NCBI GenBank assembly: GCA_027946555.1
Contig: JAPEVC010000060.1
Coordinates: 1-64,000, forward strand
Direction of reading: 5' to 3'
DNA: 64,000 bases
From: Gnomoniopsis sp. IMI 355080
Lineage: Eukaryota; Ascomycota; Sordariomycetes; Diaporthales; Gnomoniaceae
Below the pieces are notes generated by a model. It was not told the DNA's origin. It saw only the letters and a list, made by a program, of their open reading frames with translations, and did no database searches. Positions 10,266 through 21,027 of this stretch are shown here, in pieces (position 1 is the first letter of the stretch; each line of letters opens with the position of its first letter). A program made the translations under genes and the position numbers.

Positions 10266-11648
10266 ATGCCCGTCACGCTGAACATCGTCGACCACCCGGC
10301 AACGGGCTGGAGGTCTCCCAAGGTCTCCTCCTCTAATGCTCTTTTGAGGGAGGCTTGCCGGGGTCAATATAAGCGCTGTCAGCGCATTGTCCAGTGCTCT
10401 TTCGATCCTACCTCTCTTCGCAAACAACATATCACGGCGTCAGAGAATGGCTTTGTCTGGGCCGCCTATCACGCCTACAGCGACCACCATCACCTCATTA
10501 TACGCCCCGAGGACGTCTGGTTCGCCATCTTGACGCAAATAAGCTTCTACATTAACGCCCACGCCGAGGAGCTGCGTACCTTTTTCGTGAGGCATGAGGG
10601 CCAGAAGGAACTCAATATTACCAGCGAAATCCGGGACTTTGGCCGTATGGCCCAGGAGATGACTGAACTAATCTCAAAACACGTAGTCGACCCCGATCTC
10701 CGCGATTGGGTAATGCCGTCGTTCAGCACCACCACTGATTGCGACAGGACCGTAGGTGCGGTTTTGTTCATGGGTGCCATGAAAGCATACTTCAAGTTTA
10801 GTTTTACGCTAGCTTGCGGAATTCCCTCGGTCACGCTGCTTGGTGAGGTAGAGGACTGGCAAGAGATAATGCGCCGCATCGACAAGCTTGAGCTGCTTGG
10901 TGACGAGCCCACTGTCTTCGCTAAGATGCTTAGGCCCATCCTGTCACACATAATTCTCTCCTTCGAAGATCCATTGGACAAGACAGTTGTGCGCTTCTGG
11001 AACACCATTGCGCATAAGTGCCCCCGGGGCAGCGGCCCAAGGTGGCTCTCGGGCTGGCTGACCGCGTTCTGTTTCTGGGACGAAGAAGGAAACTCCAAGC
11101 CTTTCCCTGTGGATAGGGATCCAGAAGGCCGAATGAGAAGATTTCACCTCGGTGGCGTTCTTTACCCTCTCGTCGATCTAGAAGATGTGCCGTTAGGTAT
11201 TGCCTCTGTCCCTGTCAGGGTGAACGATATGGGATGCATGTACGAGGCAACGATGGTCGCTGGATCTGTAGGAACTGTGGCCAGTTCGGCTGCACTGTCA
11301 TCACCGCCATCTTCATCTACGGAAGAGGTAGGCACTGCCAGAAGTGCAATCCAGTCCTCTAATCTTCTGGATGTGTCGTCACAAGGTGAAGAGGCACCCG
11401 CAGACAGCTCGGATCAAATCGAACCCGGGACTAGGATCGAAATACTTGATACTGTGCAACCTTTATCAGGGTGGTGGATGTTCGAGAACACCAGCGATGA
11501 AGGAGAGATCGCCACGGTTGGGAAAGACGAAGAAATCGGCAATTCTTCCATGGGATCTACGGATTGCTCACAAGAATTCAGGCAAGTGTGTCTATCTCAA
11601 GGGCCTCAGAAGGACATCACAGCCCCACCATCTCGTGTATCCGATTGA
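10266..11648 (+). CDS. DUF4419-domain protein
   Basis: The single-exon frame gives 460 residues. Residues about 60-330 carry the DUF4419 pattern (PF14388): ENGFVWAAYHAYSDHHHLIIRPEDVWFAILTQ-type N-terminal block, then PSFSTTT, a block ending GIPSVTLLGEVEDW, and SGWLTAFCFWDEEG. The family is widespread in fungi and some bacteria; its function is not established. After about residue 340 the protein turns Ser/Glu-rich and probably disordered, which is longer than the bare domain needs. The ATG at 10266 is chosen because the preceding sequence is AT-rich and stop-containing. There is no signal peptide or membrane helix, so it is likely cytosolic or nuclear. Confidence 0.85.
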   Translation: MPVTLNIVDHPATGWRSPKVSSSNALLREACRGQYKRCQRIVQCSFDPTSLRKQHITASENGFVWAAYHAYSDHHHLIIRPEDVWFAILTQISFYINAHAEELRTFFVRHEGQKELNITSEIRDFGRMAQEMTELISKHVVDPDLRDWVMPSFSTTTDCDRTVGAVLFMGAMKAYFKFSFTLACGIPSVTLLGEVEDWQEIMRRIDKLELLGDEPTVFAKMLRPILSHIILSFEDPLDKTVVRFWNTIAHKCPRGSGPRWLSGWLTAFCFWDEEGNSKPFPVDRDPEGRMRRFHLGGVLYPLVDLEDVPLGIASVPVRVNDMGCMYEATMVAGSVGTVASSAALSSPPSSSTEEVGTARSAIQSSNLLDVSSQGEEAPADSSDQIEPGTRIEILDTVQPLSGWWMFENTSDEGEIATVGKDEEIGNSSMGSTDCSQEFRQVCLSQGPQKDITAPPSRVSD

Positions 11649-11992
11649 GTAGCATACAATGCCAGGGCATTTTGATATTATGCGCTCAGAGTACCTGCCT
11701 ATCATTCAATTGTCTACGGCCTATTCTTGGATAATGATAACGAAATTCACTATCCCGTTCATGTGATGTATTTGAAAACGGTCTGCTTTTCGAGTGTTTG
11801 TGGGCCATCGTTGGTTAAAACTGCTGTTTCCTGTTATTTATGCCATGTCAGCGCCCCATATTTCCCTCACTGACACCGCAGATATGGTGACAGACCCGGT
11901 ATGCCCAACGAGACCAACAGAAAAACACTCCTTTGATTAGAAGCCGCGACACAGTTGGCAATTGATATTCAATATATTGACCAGCGCACAAA
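11649..11992. other. Short intergenic region
   Basis: This lies between the DUF4419 gene and the broken 2EXR gene on the same strand. I see no gene or distinctive motif. Confidence 0.5.
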
Positions 11993-13294
11993 ATGTCAAT
12001 TGCATTACCAGCACATCTTGAGATTTTCGAGGGTGCCCAGGACAGTGTGATTCGGCCTGCACGCCAACAGTCTTTTACCATCTTCACTCAGCTTCCTCTG
12101 GAGCTGCGACTCAAGATTTGGCGCAGCTCCCTTCAACGCGAGCGGATGATTCGAGTTTACATTCATCCCATACGACATACCAGCTTTGATAGTCACGCAG
12201 AGGTCCGCTACGAGTACGGCGTCGCTGTCCGCGGCTACAATATCCTAAGCAATCTTCTTCGCGTCAACCACGAGGCTCGTAGGGAAGCATTTGCATTCTA
12301 TCGCGTCCATGTTCCCTGTTACTTCACGCGTGGTTCTCTCGAGCAGGAGCGCAATGCAGCTTGTACCGCTCCAAAGCGAGACAAACTTCTCTTCAAAACT
12401 GAGTATGACGTGCTGGAGCTCAACTCTTGTTGGGTCGATGACTACACAATGATAGCCGATTTTCTCCTCAGACTTCGCGAAACGGATCCATTACAAGTTG
12501 GCATTCGCAAACTAGCCATCGACATTGGCCATCTACTCATTCAGCGGCCGCAGAAGAGATGCTCCCGCCACGACCGAACACCAGCGCCCCGCGCACAATC
12601 GCGCTGCGGGGGTTGTTCTCCGGACTCCAGGAGATCTTCTTCATCACAACACCCAACCCAGGTCGCATTCTCGTCCCGTTCTTCAAACGGGGCAGCAGTG
12701 TTGACGGCCTGATACCAGTCAAAATGTTGGGGCCCCAGCATGCCTATCCGCGCTCATGGCCCGGCTTTCACCCGCCTCTCTCGCGACCCTCGACTGGTTG
12801 AGCAGGATCTCCGTCAAATACATACAGGTACTGAAGGGCATGAAGCCGTATGGCGGTGGCACGGATTCCTCGCTCGGCTAGGCATAGAGCCGAGCGACGT
12901 GCGGGCGCGGATGAGTTGGTTGTTAGCCTTCAGTCCCAATGAGGATGTTCACAATCGCGAAACAGCAAAGCGAATCGTTCGGAAAGAGGAGGATCGATGG
13001 GGCGGGACGGGGCCGGGCCGGAGCCTTGGGGATGATCTGAAGTGGATAGCGGGCAGGAAGGTCACGATGGCCGACGCGCTGGCTGGGGACTTGAATGGCA
13101 TCCATGAAGTGGCATTCGGGTACTGGCTGTTCCCCTTAAAGCATGGCCTGACTCAATTGGGGCAAGGGGCCGAGGATGGAGAAGATGAGTCGGAGGAGGA
13201 TAGGTGGGCCTTTGCTCATCACTGGCTGACAAGACCTTTACACAATTTGTCGGGAACATGGCCTCAACTAGTGATGATGGACTTGGCTCCATAG
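11993..13294 (+). pseudogene. 2EXR-domain gene with two compensating frame changes
   Basis: The frame starting at ATG 11993 carries a 2EXR (F-box-like) motif at residues 28-55, FTIFTQLPLELRLKIWRSSL, and continues in good family sequence to about 12541 (VGIRKLAIDIGHLL). The coherent reading then moves to another frame (RGLFSGLQEIFF..., PGRILVPFFKRG) until about 12735, and returns to the first frame (MPIRAHGPAFTRLSRDPRL...) up to the stop at 13294. Net shift is zero and the whole span is 434 codons. No GT-AG pair of usable length removes either break. The intact relative at 39092-40638 has matching blocks in one frame. This is either a recently damaged gene or two base-call errors. In the annotated frame the protein stops after 239 codons. 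Confidence 0.6.
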
Positions 13295-13752
13295 CTCAAA
13301 CTTGCGGTATCCCCTACATAGGTACTGTACTTACCGTGGGCCCTTACTGTTGCCGTCCGATGCTTCCCAGAGCTGACAAGCCACTTCGGCGTCCCTCACC
13401 CATTTGCCCAACAGCCACTGGCAAAGTTTCAGCCATAGCCGGTCCCAACCTGTTGTTCCTGGCAATCATTCGTCAGATAGAGCTTAGCGCAGAAAAAAAA
13501 AATGCACGGAGGACCCAACCGACGGGTCCCGTGAATTATTCTGCTTACCGGGACCTTTCAAAGTTTGCGGGGAAGCGAAATCCGGGGAATGTCCGGACAA
13601 GGGTTATCACTGATGCACGATTATAACTGGGAAGTACTAACTGCTTTTTGTCAGCCTCTACTAGCTAATCTGGAAACGTCGAGCCTCGAGAGGTCTTTTT
13701 TCGCCTTTTCACCAACCTTGGCTCGACTCCCACCCCCAGGCCTGTCAACGCG
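13295..13752. other. Promoter region of the MFS gene
   Basis: This 458-nt stretch upstream of the transporter has an A-run near 13493-13501 and CT-rich sequence before the start codon. No gene is seen. Confidence 0.45.
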
Positions 13753-15550
13753 ATGAGATCCTCACTAGACCTCGAGAAAGAGAAATACTCGGCCGCGGAG
13801 GTCGAGGAGAGCCAGGCGGAACACGACCATCGCGCTCGAATGACGAGGAGGATCCTCCTCAAGGTCGACACGCGCGTCCTACCCATTCTGGCGCTGCTCT
13901 TCCTGTGCTCCTTCTTGGACCGGACAAATGTGGGAAACGCCAAGCTCTATGGCCTTACGGAGGACCTGCATATGACCAATCTGCAATACAACCAAGGCTT
14001 AGCTGTGTTCTATGCGACATACATTGCGAGGTAACGATGTTCAATTTTGGACGAGAAGCTATGTATGGGTTCTAACATGACGATTTCATTAGTGAACTGC
14101 CTTCAAACCTCATTCTTAAGCGCTTGACTCCGCGCATATGGCTTGCCTTTCTCACTTGCGCATGGGGTATCGTGACGATGTGTCTTGGCTTCGTCCAAGG
14201 CTTTGGTAGCTTCGTCGCGGTCCGGGCCGTCCTTGGCATAACTGAAGGCGGTCTTTTGCCAGGAATGGTCTTGTACCTATCCGGCCTGTACACCAGGGGA
14301 GAGATGGCCTTACGCATCGGTATTTTCTATACTGCGGCCTCTCTGTCGGGTGCGTTTGGAGGCCTCCTCGCTCGTGGGCTTTCTGCCATTGCGCCAAGGG
14401 GAGGGCTTGAGGCTTGGAGGTGGATCTTCGTCATTGAGGGATTGCTTACGGTCTTGTGTGGCCTGGTCGCGCTGGTGTTCTTGTCGAGTAACCTGGCGAC
14501 GGCCTCCTTCCTCACGGCGGAGGAGCAGGCGTTTGCGGTGTCGAGGCTGTCTGGAGCGATTACTTCGGATGACAGATTTAAGTGAGTGCCCAGGTGTCGT
14601 GACATGTCGAGAGGTGGTGCAAATGCTGATGAAGTACCAGTGTCGCCTCAGAGCGCGAGGAAAAGTTCAGGTGGTCTGAAGTCAAACGGGGCGTGTTCAA
14701 CATACAAGTGTGGTTGACGGCAACGTCCTACTTTGCCATTCTGGCAGGACTGTACTCCTTCGGGCTTTTTGTTAGTTCTGCACTGTGGCCAAATCTTGGC
14801 ACGGCTTGTACTAACTCCCATCTTAGTTGCCAACAATTGTTAGCGGACTGGGCATTACCGCCAACTCAAACGAGACGCAGCTGTGGTCTGTCATTCCATA
14901 TGCAGTGGCAACACCAGTAACAGGTATATGCAACGCGCCGTCACATCGCCTTACGTTTCCCACGCTCACGGGGTCTTCTGGAGAATATTCACTAACAACT
15001 TCACCGCGGGATAGTTCTCGTCGCCTTCATCTCCGACCGTATGAAGCTCCGAGGGACCATCATGCTCTTTACACTCCCCATCGCCATCATAGGCTACGCG
15101 GTCATCGCCAACGTCGCCTCAGCCCAGGTGCGCTTCGGCATGACCTGTCTCATGGCCATCGGCATGTACTCCAGCGTCCCGTGTGTGCTCGTCTGGAACT
15201 CCAACAACAGCGCCGGTCACTACAAGCGAGCCACCACGTCGGCACTGCAGCTTGCGGTGGCCAATGCCGGCGGGTTTGTTGCAAGTAAGTCTGGTCGCCT
15301 CTCTCTCGCTCTCTCGATCTGGCTTGTTACTGACGGGGATTTTCCAGCTTTTGTCTATCCAAGCAGTCAAGGTCCTTTCTATCACAAGGGACACACCATC
15401 ATTCTCGGCCTGCTGTGCTATTCCTGGGTCGCAACACTTGCAAATGTCTTGTACTGCAGGAAGATCAACAGGGACAAGAAGAACGGGAAGTACGCTGAGT
15501 TTGAGGGAAGTGGCGATGATAGGGACCCAGGCTTTGTGATGATTCTTTGA
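13753..15550 (+). CDS. MFS transporter, anion:cation symporter type
   Basis: Six exons (13753-14030, 14093-14581, 14641-14770, 14827-14923, 15015-15284, 15348-15550) join to 488 residues. The introns are 56-91 nt; most have a recognisable CTAAC- or CTGAT-type branch site. The protein has a polar N-terminus, then twelve likely helices. Near the first helix FLCSFLDRTNVGNAKL is the signature of the fungal ACS family (allantoate, nicotinate, biotin and related carboxylate transporters); YIASELPSNLILKR and the RAVLGITEGGLLPGM block follow, and a large cytosolic loop precedes VFNIQVW. The length is normal for the family. It should sit in the plasma membrane and move a small organic anion with protons. 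The substrate cannot be read from sequence. Confidence 0.92.
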
Positions 15551-16755
15551 GTAGTCGAAGTGAGAGACTCAATCAGTCGCCCACTTAGTAGATTCAAAAC
15601 GACAACCATCGGCTATTCGGAAGCTCCGCACTGACACGGTTCCTCAGCACCATGTCTGTGCATGCCTAGCTATAGAGCATGGATTCCCAAATTTGTACTT
15701 CGCTTATTATGGTCGTTACGCTTGAGCACCTTGCCGATGGATTGGACCTGAATGTTTTACATAATTTGGGGTAACAGCCGCGCTGTGACTGTACTTCGGG
15801 ACAACTCTCTCAGACGGAAGGTGATATAGGCAACAATTAGCTGGCCGTTCTTATGATGGAGGAGACATTGATCTAAATAGGCCTAGACATCTACGACTAC
15901 CCAATGATCACGAGATGGTCAAAGCCAAAGCTCTTTGATGATGAACTGGTGACCAGGGCAGTTGATCGCGCCCAGTTCTTGCGACGAGGAACCGCATTGG
16001 TGGACCGGATATATCTTGTCCAACCCTGCATATATGCGTCTTCTACATTCCTCTTCGGTCAGCGAAGGGCCAATTTGGTAGAAGCCGACTCCCCTCTATT
16101 TCTGCACGTTTACCAACAAACACAAATTTTTGGATTATAATGCCCTGGAATGTAAATGTCACCCAAGGGACCATAACCCGTGATACCCTAATGCTATGCA
16201 TGTTTTCCTAGGCCATCCCTACGCAGAACTTGATGTTACATTCATCAACCTTCCCGATCTATATCGCCTTGTTGACCACGACTGCATGGGGCGCTACTAA
16301 ACATTCTCCTTCAGCGCACCTGAAGACGTAGGTATTCAGTCTGATTGTGAGATTTGAGCAACATCGATTGCCTGGCTGCTCGGTCCTGTGTCCCACTCCA
16401 GCATCTGCATCACAGTATTATACTCTTTTGGGCCTTGGAGTCAATGGTTCGTATGCATCGTATCCAAGTCATCAATGGATGAGGACAGGGGAGCTCCAGA
16501 AAACGAAAGGATCAAGACTTTTTGCCGGCATATATTTCAACGTGCATAATGTCGAAGCGGAGTACACCTATTCTTCTCCCAGACTGTAGCCCGCGGAAGC
16601 CGTGAAGCCATGGGGCGTGACTATGGTGTCGTGTATAAATTATCACCTTCTGTTCCTCGTAACCAAGCCTTGGGGACCAAAATTCTCAACCTGAGTCCCC
16701 TCTGACTAAGAACACCAAGCCAACTCGAGCAAAACTTTCCACTATATCTTCCACC
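15551..16755. other. Intergenic; no gene seen
   Basis: There are 1.2 kb without a credible gene between the transporter and the HsbA gene. Open frames at 15904-16140 and 16347-16589 have no domain. A TATA-like site near the right end is listed separately. Confidence 0.5.
16634..16640 (+). promoter_or_regulatory. Putative TATA box of the HsbA-like gene
   Basis: TATAAAT lies 116 nt before the ATG at 16756, followed by a CT-rich and CCAAG-containing leader. The spacing suits a core promoter with a 5' leader of about 80-90 nt. The call is from sequence alone. Confidence 0.4.
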
Positions 16756-17447
16756 ATGCAGATCTCCCACATCACCAGCCTCGGGCTCTTTGGCCTTGCC
16801 CTCGCCAGTCCTATGAAGCGCACTGCCGCCACAATCGAATCCGACATCGCCACCATCTCCACGGACCTGACCTCTTTCGATGCCTCCATCAACAAATTCA
16901 CCGGCACTTTGCTCCAGGCGCTCTCTCTCCTGACGGCTTATGATACTCTAGCTGATGCCGTCACTGCCGCGACTTCGGACATCACCTCTACCGGCACGCT
17001 CGACTCGACGGATTCTGCGACAATCTACACGGCTGTTAGCAGCTTGACCACCCAGATTGAGACCACGCTGAGTGATGCTGTTGCCAAGGTGTGTGATGCC
17101 TCGATTATTGTTTGAGAGGATGCTGACGGTGATATTAGTACTCCGTCGTCGAGTCAGCTGGTTATGCTAGCGATGTTTGCGACGCTCTGGCTAGCCTTTA
17201 CGTGAGCCGCCTCCAAGATCTCCACCTGGTATCTTCAGAACACAAGCTAACTTAAGACTTTCATACAGACCGACACCGACGGCTTTTATGAAGCCCTTGA
17301 GACAGAGAGTAAGTCATCTATGTATTGATTGGGAATGATCAAGACTAATATTGTGCAGTCGACTCTACTTATACCAGCGAGGTGACTGCGTTCCAATCTA
17401 CTGTGGATGCTGACTTTGAGAGCACTATCTCTACATATGGATGCTGA
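16756..17447 (+). CDS. Secreted HsbA-like (hydrophobic-surface-binding) protein
   Basis: Four exons (16756-17088, 17139-17201, 17269-17308, 17359-17447) give 174 residues. A signal peptide covers about residues 1-17 (MQISHITSLGLFGLALA). The rest is an all-helical, Thr/Ser/Ala/Asp-rich sequence (IESDIATISTDLTSFDASIN..., YDTLADAVTAATSDI), matching the HsbA / cell-wall galactomannoprotein family (PF12296). Aspergillus HsbA binds hydrophobic surfaces and recruits polyester-degrading cutinase; other members are cell-wall antigens. Two Cys (VCDA and the C-terminal YGC) could pair. The protein ends directly after YGC with no GPI signal, so it is probably soluble and secreted. Confidence 0.88.
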
Positions 17448-17817
17448 AAGTGAAGGAGGGTCCGGGTTGACATTTCAACTTGTTGAGCATCAACCCCGCT
17501 GGAACGGCTGTATTTTCCAGATTATGTCTTCCGGAGGCTTCGACGAGGAACAAATCGCTGAGGTTGTGAGAAAGCTGCAGGTGTACATACAAAATTCAAT
17601 GACTGGATTCGATTCAAATACAAATGATTGGGCTCATGAGTCAGCGCAAGATGGAGTGATTGTTGCTCAAGGTAGATGTGTTGGGTCAGTAGACCTCGAC
17701 CGATACCTAAGTATACCCGGGTGGAGTACACTCAGACCCGCTCTCTCCAGCAGCAAGTATTCAACCGATCACGGGATATCAAATTTGCATAGGTATAGAT
17801 TGAGGCATCCTATGCTT
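17448..17817. other. Convergent 3' region
   Basis: This lies between the HsbA-like and peroxiredoxin-like genes. A plus frame crosses it but it is out of frame with HsbA and has no domain. Confidence 0.5.
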
Positions 17818-18577
17818 TCACAATGACGCTTTAATAGCTCCCTTCTGTTCCACAGCCTCAACGGCTTCCTCAAAGTCGGGAATCTCATTCGCAGATGCCA
17901 CAACACCGCCCCATACGACCTTTCCCTGTCCATCAACAGCCCAATGCCCGCTCGTCTGCCATCTATACCCGCTTTCCGTCGGTCTGTTCACAATGCCGTC
18001 TTCTTTTGCAATCTTGTATATATCATACAGACTTTGCGGCTTCAACACATGCCAAATCGACGCAACTCCTAGTCCCCACACGGCGTAGATCTCACGTTTG
18101 TCGTCTACTATGACCTCCAAGTTGGCTGGGGTTGTTCCGCCAATCTCCTGCAACCATTTGTTGGTGTGCTGCTGGTTCGAGTGGGATACGGCAATGAAGT
18201 GGACGCTGGGATGTGCTGAGGCGGCCTCGCGTAATCGGAGGTAGGTCTTTTCAGCGACTAATATGTGTTAGTCCCAGCTGTCCGACTGATGATTCCGGTG
18301 GGATAGTGTTCATTCTAGACTTACAAGGACATCCGCAGTGTCTCAAAAATGCAATGACAGTCGGTTTTCCAGCAGAGTTGGGGAGCGTGAGGCGGTCATT
18401 CATGGGGGCTTCTTGGCCAATTTGAGGGGGCGACGAGATGTCGAGCTTTGGTGGCGTGAGCCAGGACGACAATTCTTGTCTGGCTGTCATATTGACTTGA
18501 TGTATGTGATACCATCAAGAAGTCTCACTTGTATGACTACGAAGGGGTGTGTAAAATTAACTACCTGTTGGTGCCAT
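17818..18577 (-). CDS. Peroxiredoxin-like (AhpC/TSA-type) protein
   Basis: Three exons (18577-18565, 18483-18325, 18257-17818) give 203 residues. The first exon codes only MAPT plus one base. An in-frame ATG at 18490 is a possible alternative start that would skip it. The core has a thioredoxin-fold layout: GKPTVIAFLRHCGCPFAEK, with a CGCPF motif at the N-end of a helix, then VHFIAVSHSN and a later VDDKREIYAVWGLG, a peroxiredoxin-like region seen in AhpC-TSA_2 (PF13911) proteins. The pattern ends with GHWAVDGQGKVVWGG. Likely a cytosolic redox protein acting on peroxide or disulphides; the actual substrate is not known. The two Cys of CGC could form the peroxidatic or redox pair. Confidence 0.82.
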
Positions 18578-19701
18578 CGAGATATGTAAGTCGTAGGTTC
18601 TGAATGTTAGTAATCGTCCGTCGCTCCTCTAGCCCTTGAACGTCATTCGTTCGGCTCCTTAGTGTCCCCAGTTCTTCCCATTGCGTCACACACACACACC
18701 CGAGAGTGCCCCCCCCCTAAATCTGCCTTCGCTTGACTTGATCGTAATGATTGGCATCTTCTACCACCAACCACAAAATGTCGCCTACAATAGGTCATTC
18801 CTCGTGATTATGTACGGAAAGAGATAAGTACTTGACCCACGAAATCTTGAAGAAATTTCCAGGTCTTCATCATGAGATGCGAGACCTTCATGCGGCCGCC
18901 GGCTAAGTGAGACCTGAGTAGCCAGTCAGTAAATGAATTATGATATTTGACACAAACGGGGATTGCAGTCTGTTGTGTTGAGGCCAATCTACGCTGCTTA
19001 TAATTTCAAGAGTTACTTGCAGAAGCACTCCAAAAAACGGGGTACTCATGGCTTTGAGCCTTTTTTTTCTTTCTCATGTGCTTGAGTTCCTTTCAAATAA
19101 TATGTTGATCGTGTTGTTGAATGTTGACTTCGAGTTGCACATGGATATACCTCAATCCAATTAGGCGTCAGTCTCGGGGCAGACCGAAGCTGTTTGAGCT
19201 TGCGCCATACAAATCACAGCTTGGGTCTTAGTGGATGAGCTGAGGTAACCTGTGAACAATGCTGGATAAGGAATGGAAGTCTTAGTCTTAGTCGGCAGAT
19301 TGTTTGCTAGCTTATGGCTCAGTGAAAGGGTGCCCAAAATCTCGAACTGAACCTCAACTGCAGCTCAACCAGGCAACTGAGGCCAAGAGCGACTGACTCT
19401 TTTGAATGGGCTATTTCAACTGGACCAGACCAGGGGATCGTCTTTCTCCTCTCAACAACAACAACAACAACATTCGTGCCAGCAATAAAACGATACATAC
19501 GTTGGTCCCTCATCATCACAGCACTTCACAACCCAACCGCCACCGCGAGCGACCACGCTTGCAACGCCTTGATTCGCATCCCTCACTTTCGGTTTTACCC
19601 GAGCCCTTTGCTCAATCACACGAAGTGATTTTCTGCGCAAAGTACATCCCGACAATCTCGCACTCGATCCGATCCACATTGCAAAGAAGTCAGCACGCAA
19701 G
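18578..19701. other. Intergenic, divergent promoters
   Basis: This 1.1-kb stretch lies between the peroxiredoxin-like gene and the first CHORD-like gene, which point away from each other. It holds a short CA run at 18687-18699, a C-run near 18710 and a CAA repeat close to the right end. No gene is seen. Confidence 0.5.
19453..19471. repeat. CAA microsatellite
   Basis: About six CAA units lie in the leader region, roughly 230 nt before ATG 19702. It has no stated function. Confidence 0.7.
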
Positions 19702-21027
19702 ATGAATATCAAATCTGAGCCTCTTTCAGACAGCAGATCCGACTCGCCTTCTGACAGCCTGGAACAGGAAATTAACGACATCATCGACTGCTGCAAGAAA
19801 ATTGAAGTCTATGTGGAGAAGGCGGAACACGACCTTAAAGAGATCTGTGCCTCAGTAAGTCAACCATGAAACTCAGAGGCAAGACCGAAGAACCACACCG
19901 ACTGCTGACACTCTCAAGTTAAGGAAGGCGATAAGTAAGAGAGGCCTCGACCGGTCAAATGACAACATTTCTAGGAGTCCTAGCTCGGAGAACAGAAAGA
20001 AGGTCGATAATCTTAGCTACTCCGAGCATCAGGCCAAGACACCGAACGAAACGAAGCCTTCGGATGTTTCCAATGACTTTGCCTCCTTCCCTCCTTTCAG
20101 TGGAAGCCTATCAACTACCCAAATTGTCAACCACGGCGGCACCATCAACATCCACTACAACATCTACCAGGCGCCAAGTTCGCCTCCCAACTTGGCAATG
20201 CCCACGTCCAGAGTAGAGCAGTCTGAGAACTGGCACGAGAACAAGCCCGTCGAGTCCGAGTCAGAGGAAAACCCTGGCGACACGAAGAGGTCAACGGTCT
20301 CACCATCGCCTTCCAGGGAAGTTTCCGAGATGTCGATCAGCACAAGTCTGACTCCCAAATCAACCGTTGGCCTGCGGATTCGTCAGAGTCAGAAGCGGAG
20401 CAAGAACACAGCACCTAGAAATGCCCGGAGCCAAAGTGTTGAGAAACCACAGTCCGACAAGCATGCTACCGAGACAGGCAAGTGTAAAGGAAATCCTGAT
20501 ATCCCAGCCAGCAGCTCCACTAGCGATCTTCTCGCGAATGACCCCGGAGCTCGGAGCATTTATGCTCATTTTGATCGTATTGCCAGCGGCCTCGCCGTCA
20601 CCGGCGCGCAGAACGAGGGTCAGAGTAACCCGGTATCCTTGACACCCCCATCATCCGAGTCTCGGAAGTGCCGCTTGTGCAGAAATATGTTCACCGACTG
20701 GAGCAACGTTCGACAGGCTGATGGTGGGGCACCATGCTCTTTTCATCCTGGTATGTGTCTCTATCAACGAACTCAGAAGCAGAGTCTCTGACCTAACGCG
20801 ACTGAAAAGGTGTCCTTGAGAACAAGTCCGGCAACAATACAGACTACGCTTTCAGCTGCTGCGGTGGCCCGCCGGTCACAGTCGGTCCTAGCCTTATCGC
20901 CATGAACCTGGTGTCACCTGGTTGCACGAAGTGCTACCATCAGGATAAAGCGAGCGCATGGGACTTGGAAACTTTTAAGATGAAGGATCCTATTTTGTTT
21001 GATGAGCGAACGCCGCAAGGTAACTAA
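19702..21027 (+). CDS. CHORD-like zinc-binding protein A
   Basis: Three exons (19702-19854, 19919-20750, 20810-21027) give 400 residues. Residues about 18-50 (EQEINDIIDCCKK..., VEKAEHDLKEI) form a short coiled coil. A Ser/Pro/Glu-rich disordered stretch follows, interrupted by a hydrophobic segment ending NIHYNIYQ. The C-terminal 85 residues hold C-x2-C (CRLC), C-x2-HPG (CSFHPG), FSCCGG and GC-x2-C-x-H (GCTKCYH). This is the order and spacing style of CHORD zinc-binding domains (C..GC, C..HPG, W..CC, GC..G.H). Intron 2 interrupts the glycine codon of HPG in phase 1, as in the two other genes of this kind here. The zinc ligands are intact. Function is unknown; in animals and plants CHORD proteins work with HSP90 and SGT1. 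Confidence 0.78.

Noticed and set aside
17407..17826. 139-codon plus frame overlapping the last HsbA exon
   Set aside because: It is out of frame with HsbA; the spliced HsbA model explains the overlap and ends in YGC.
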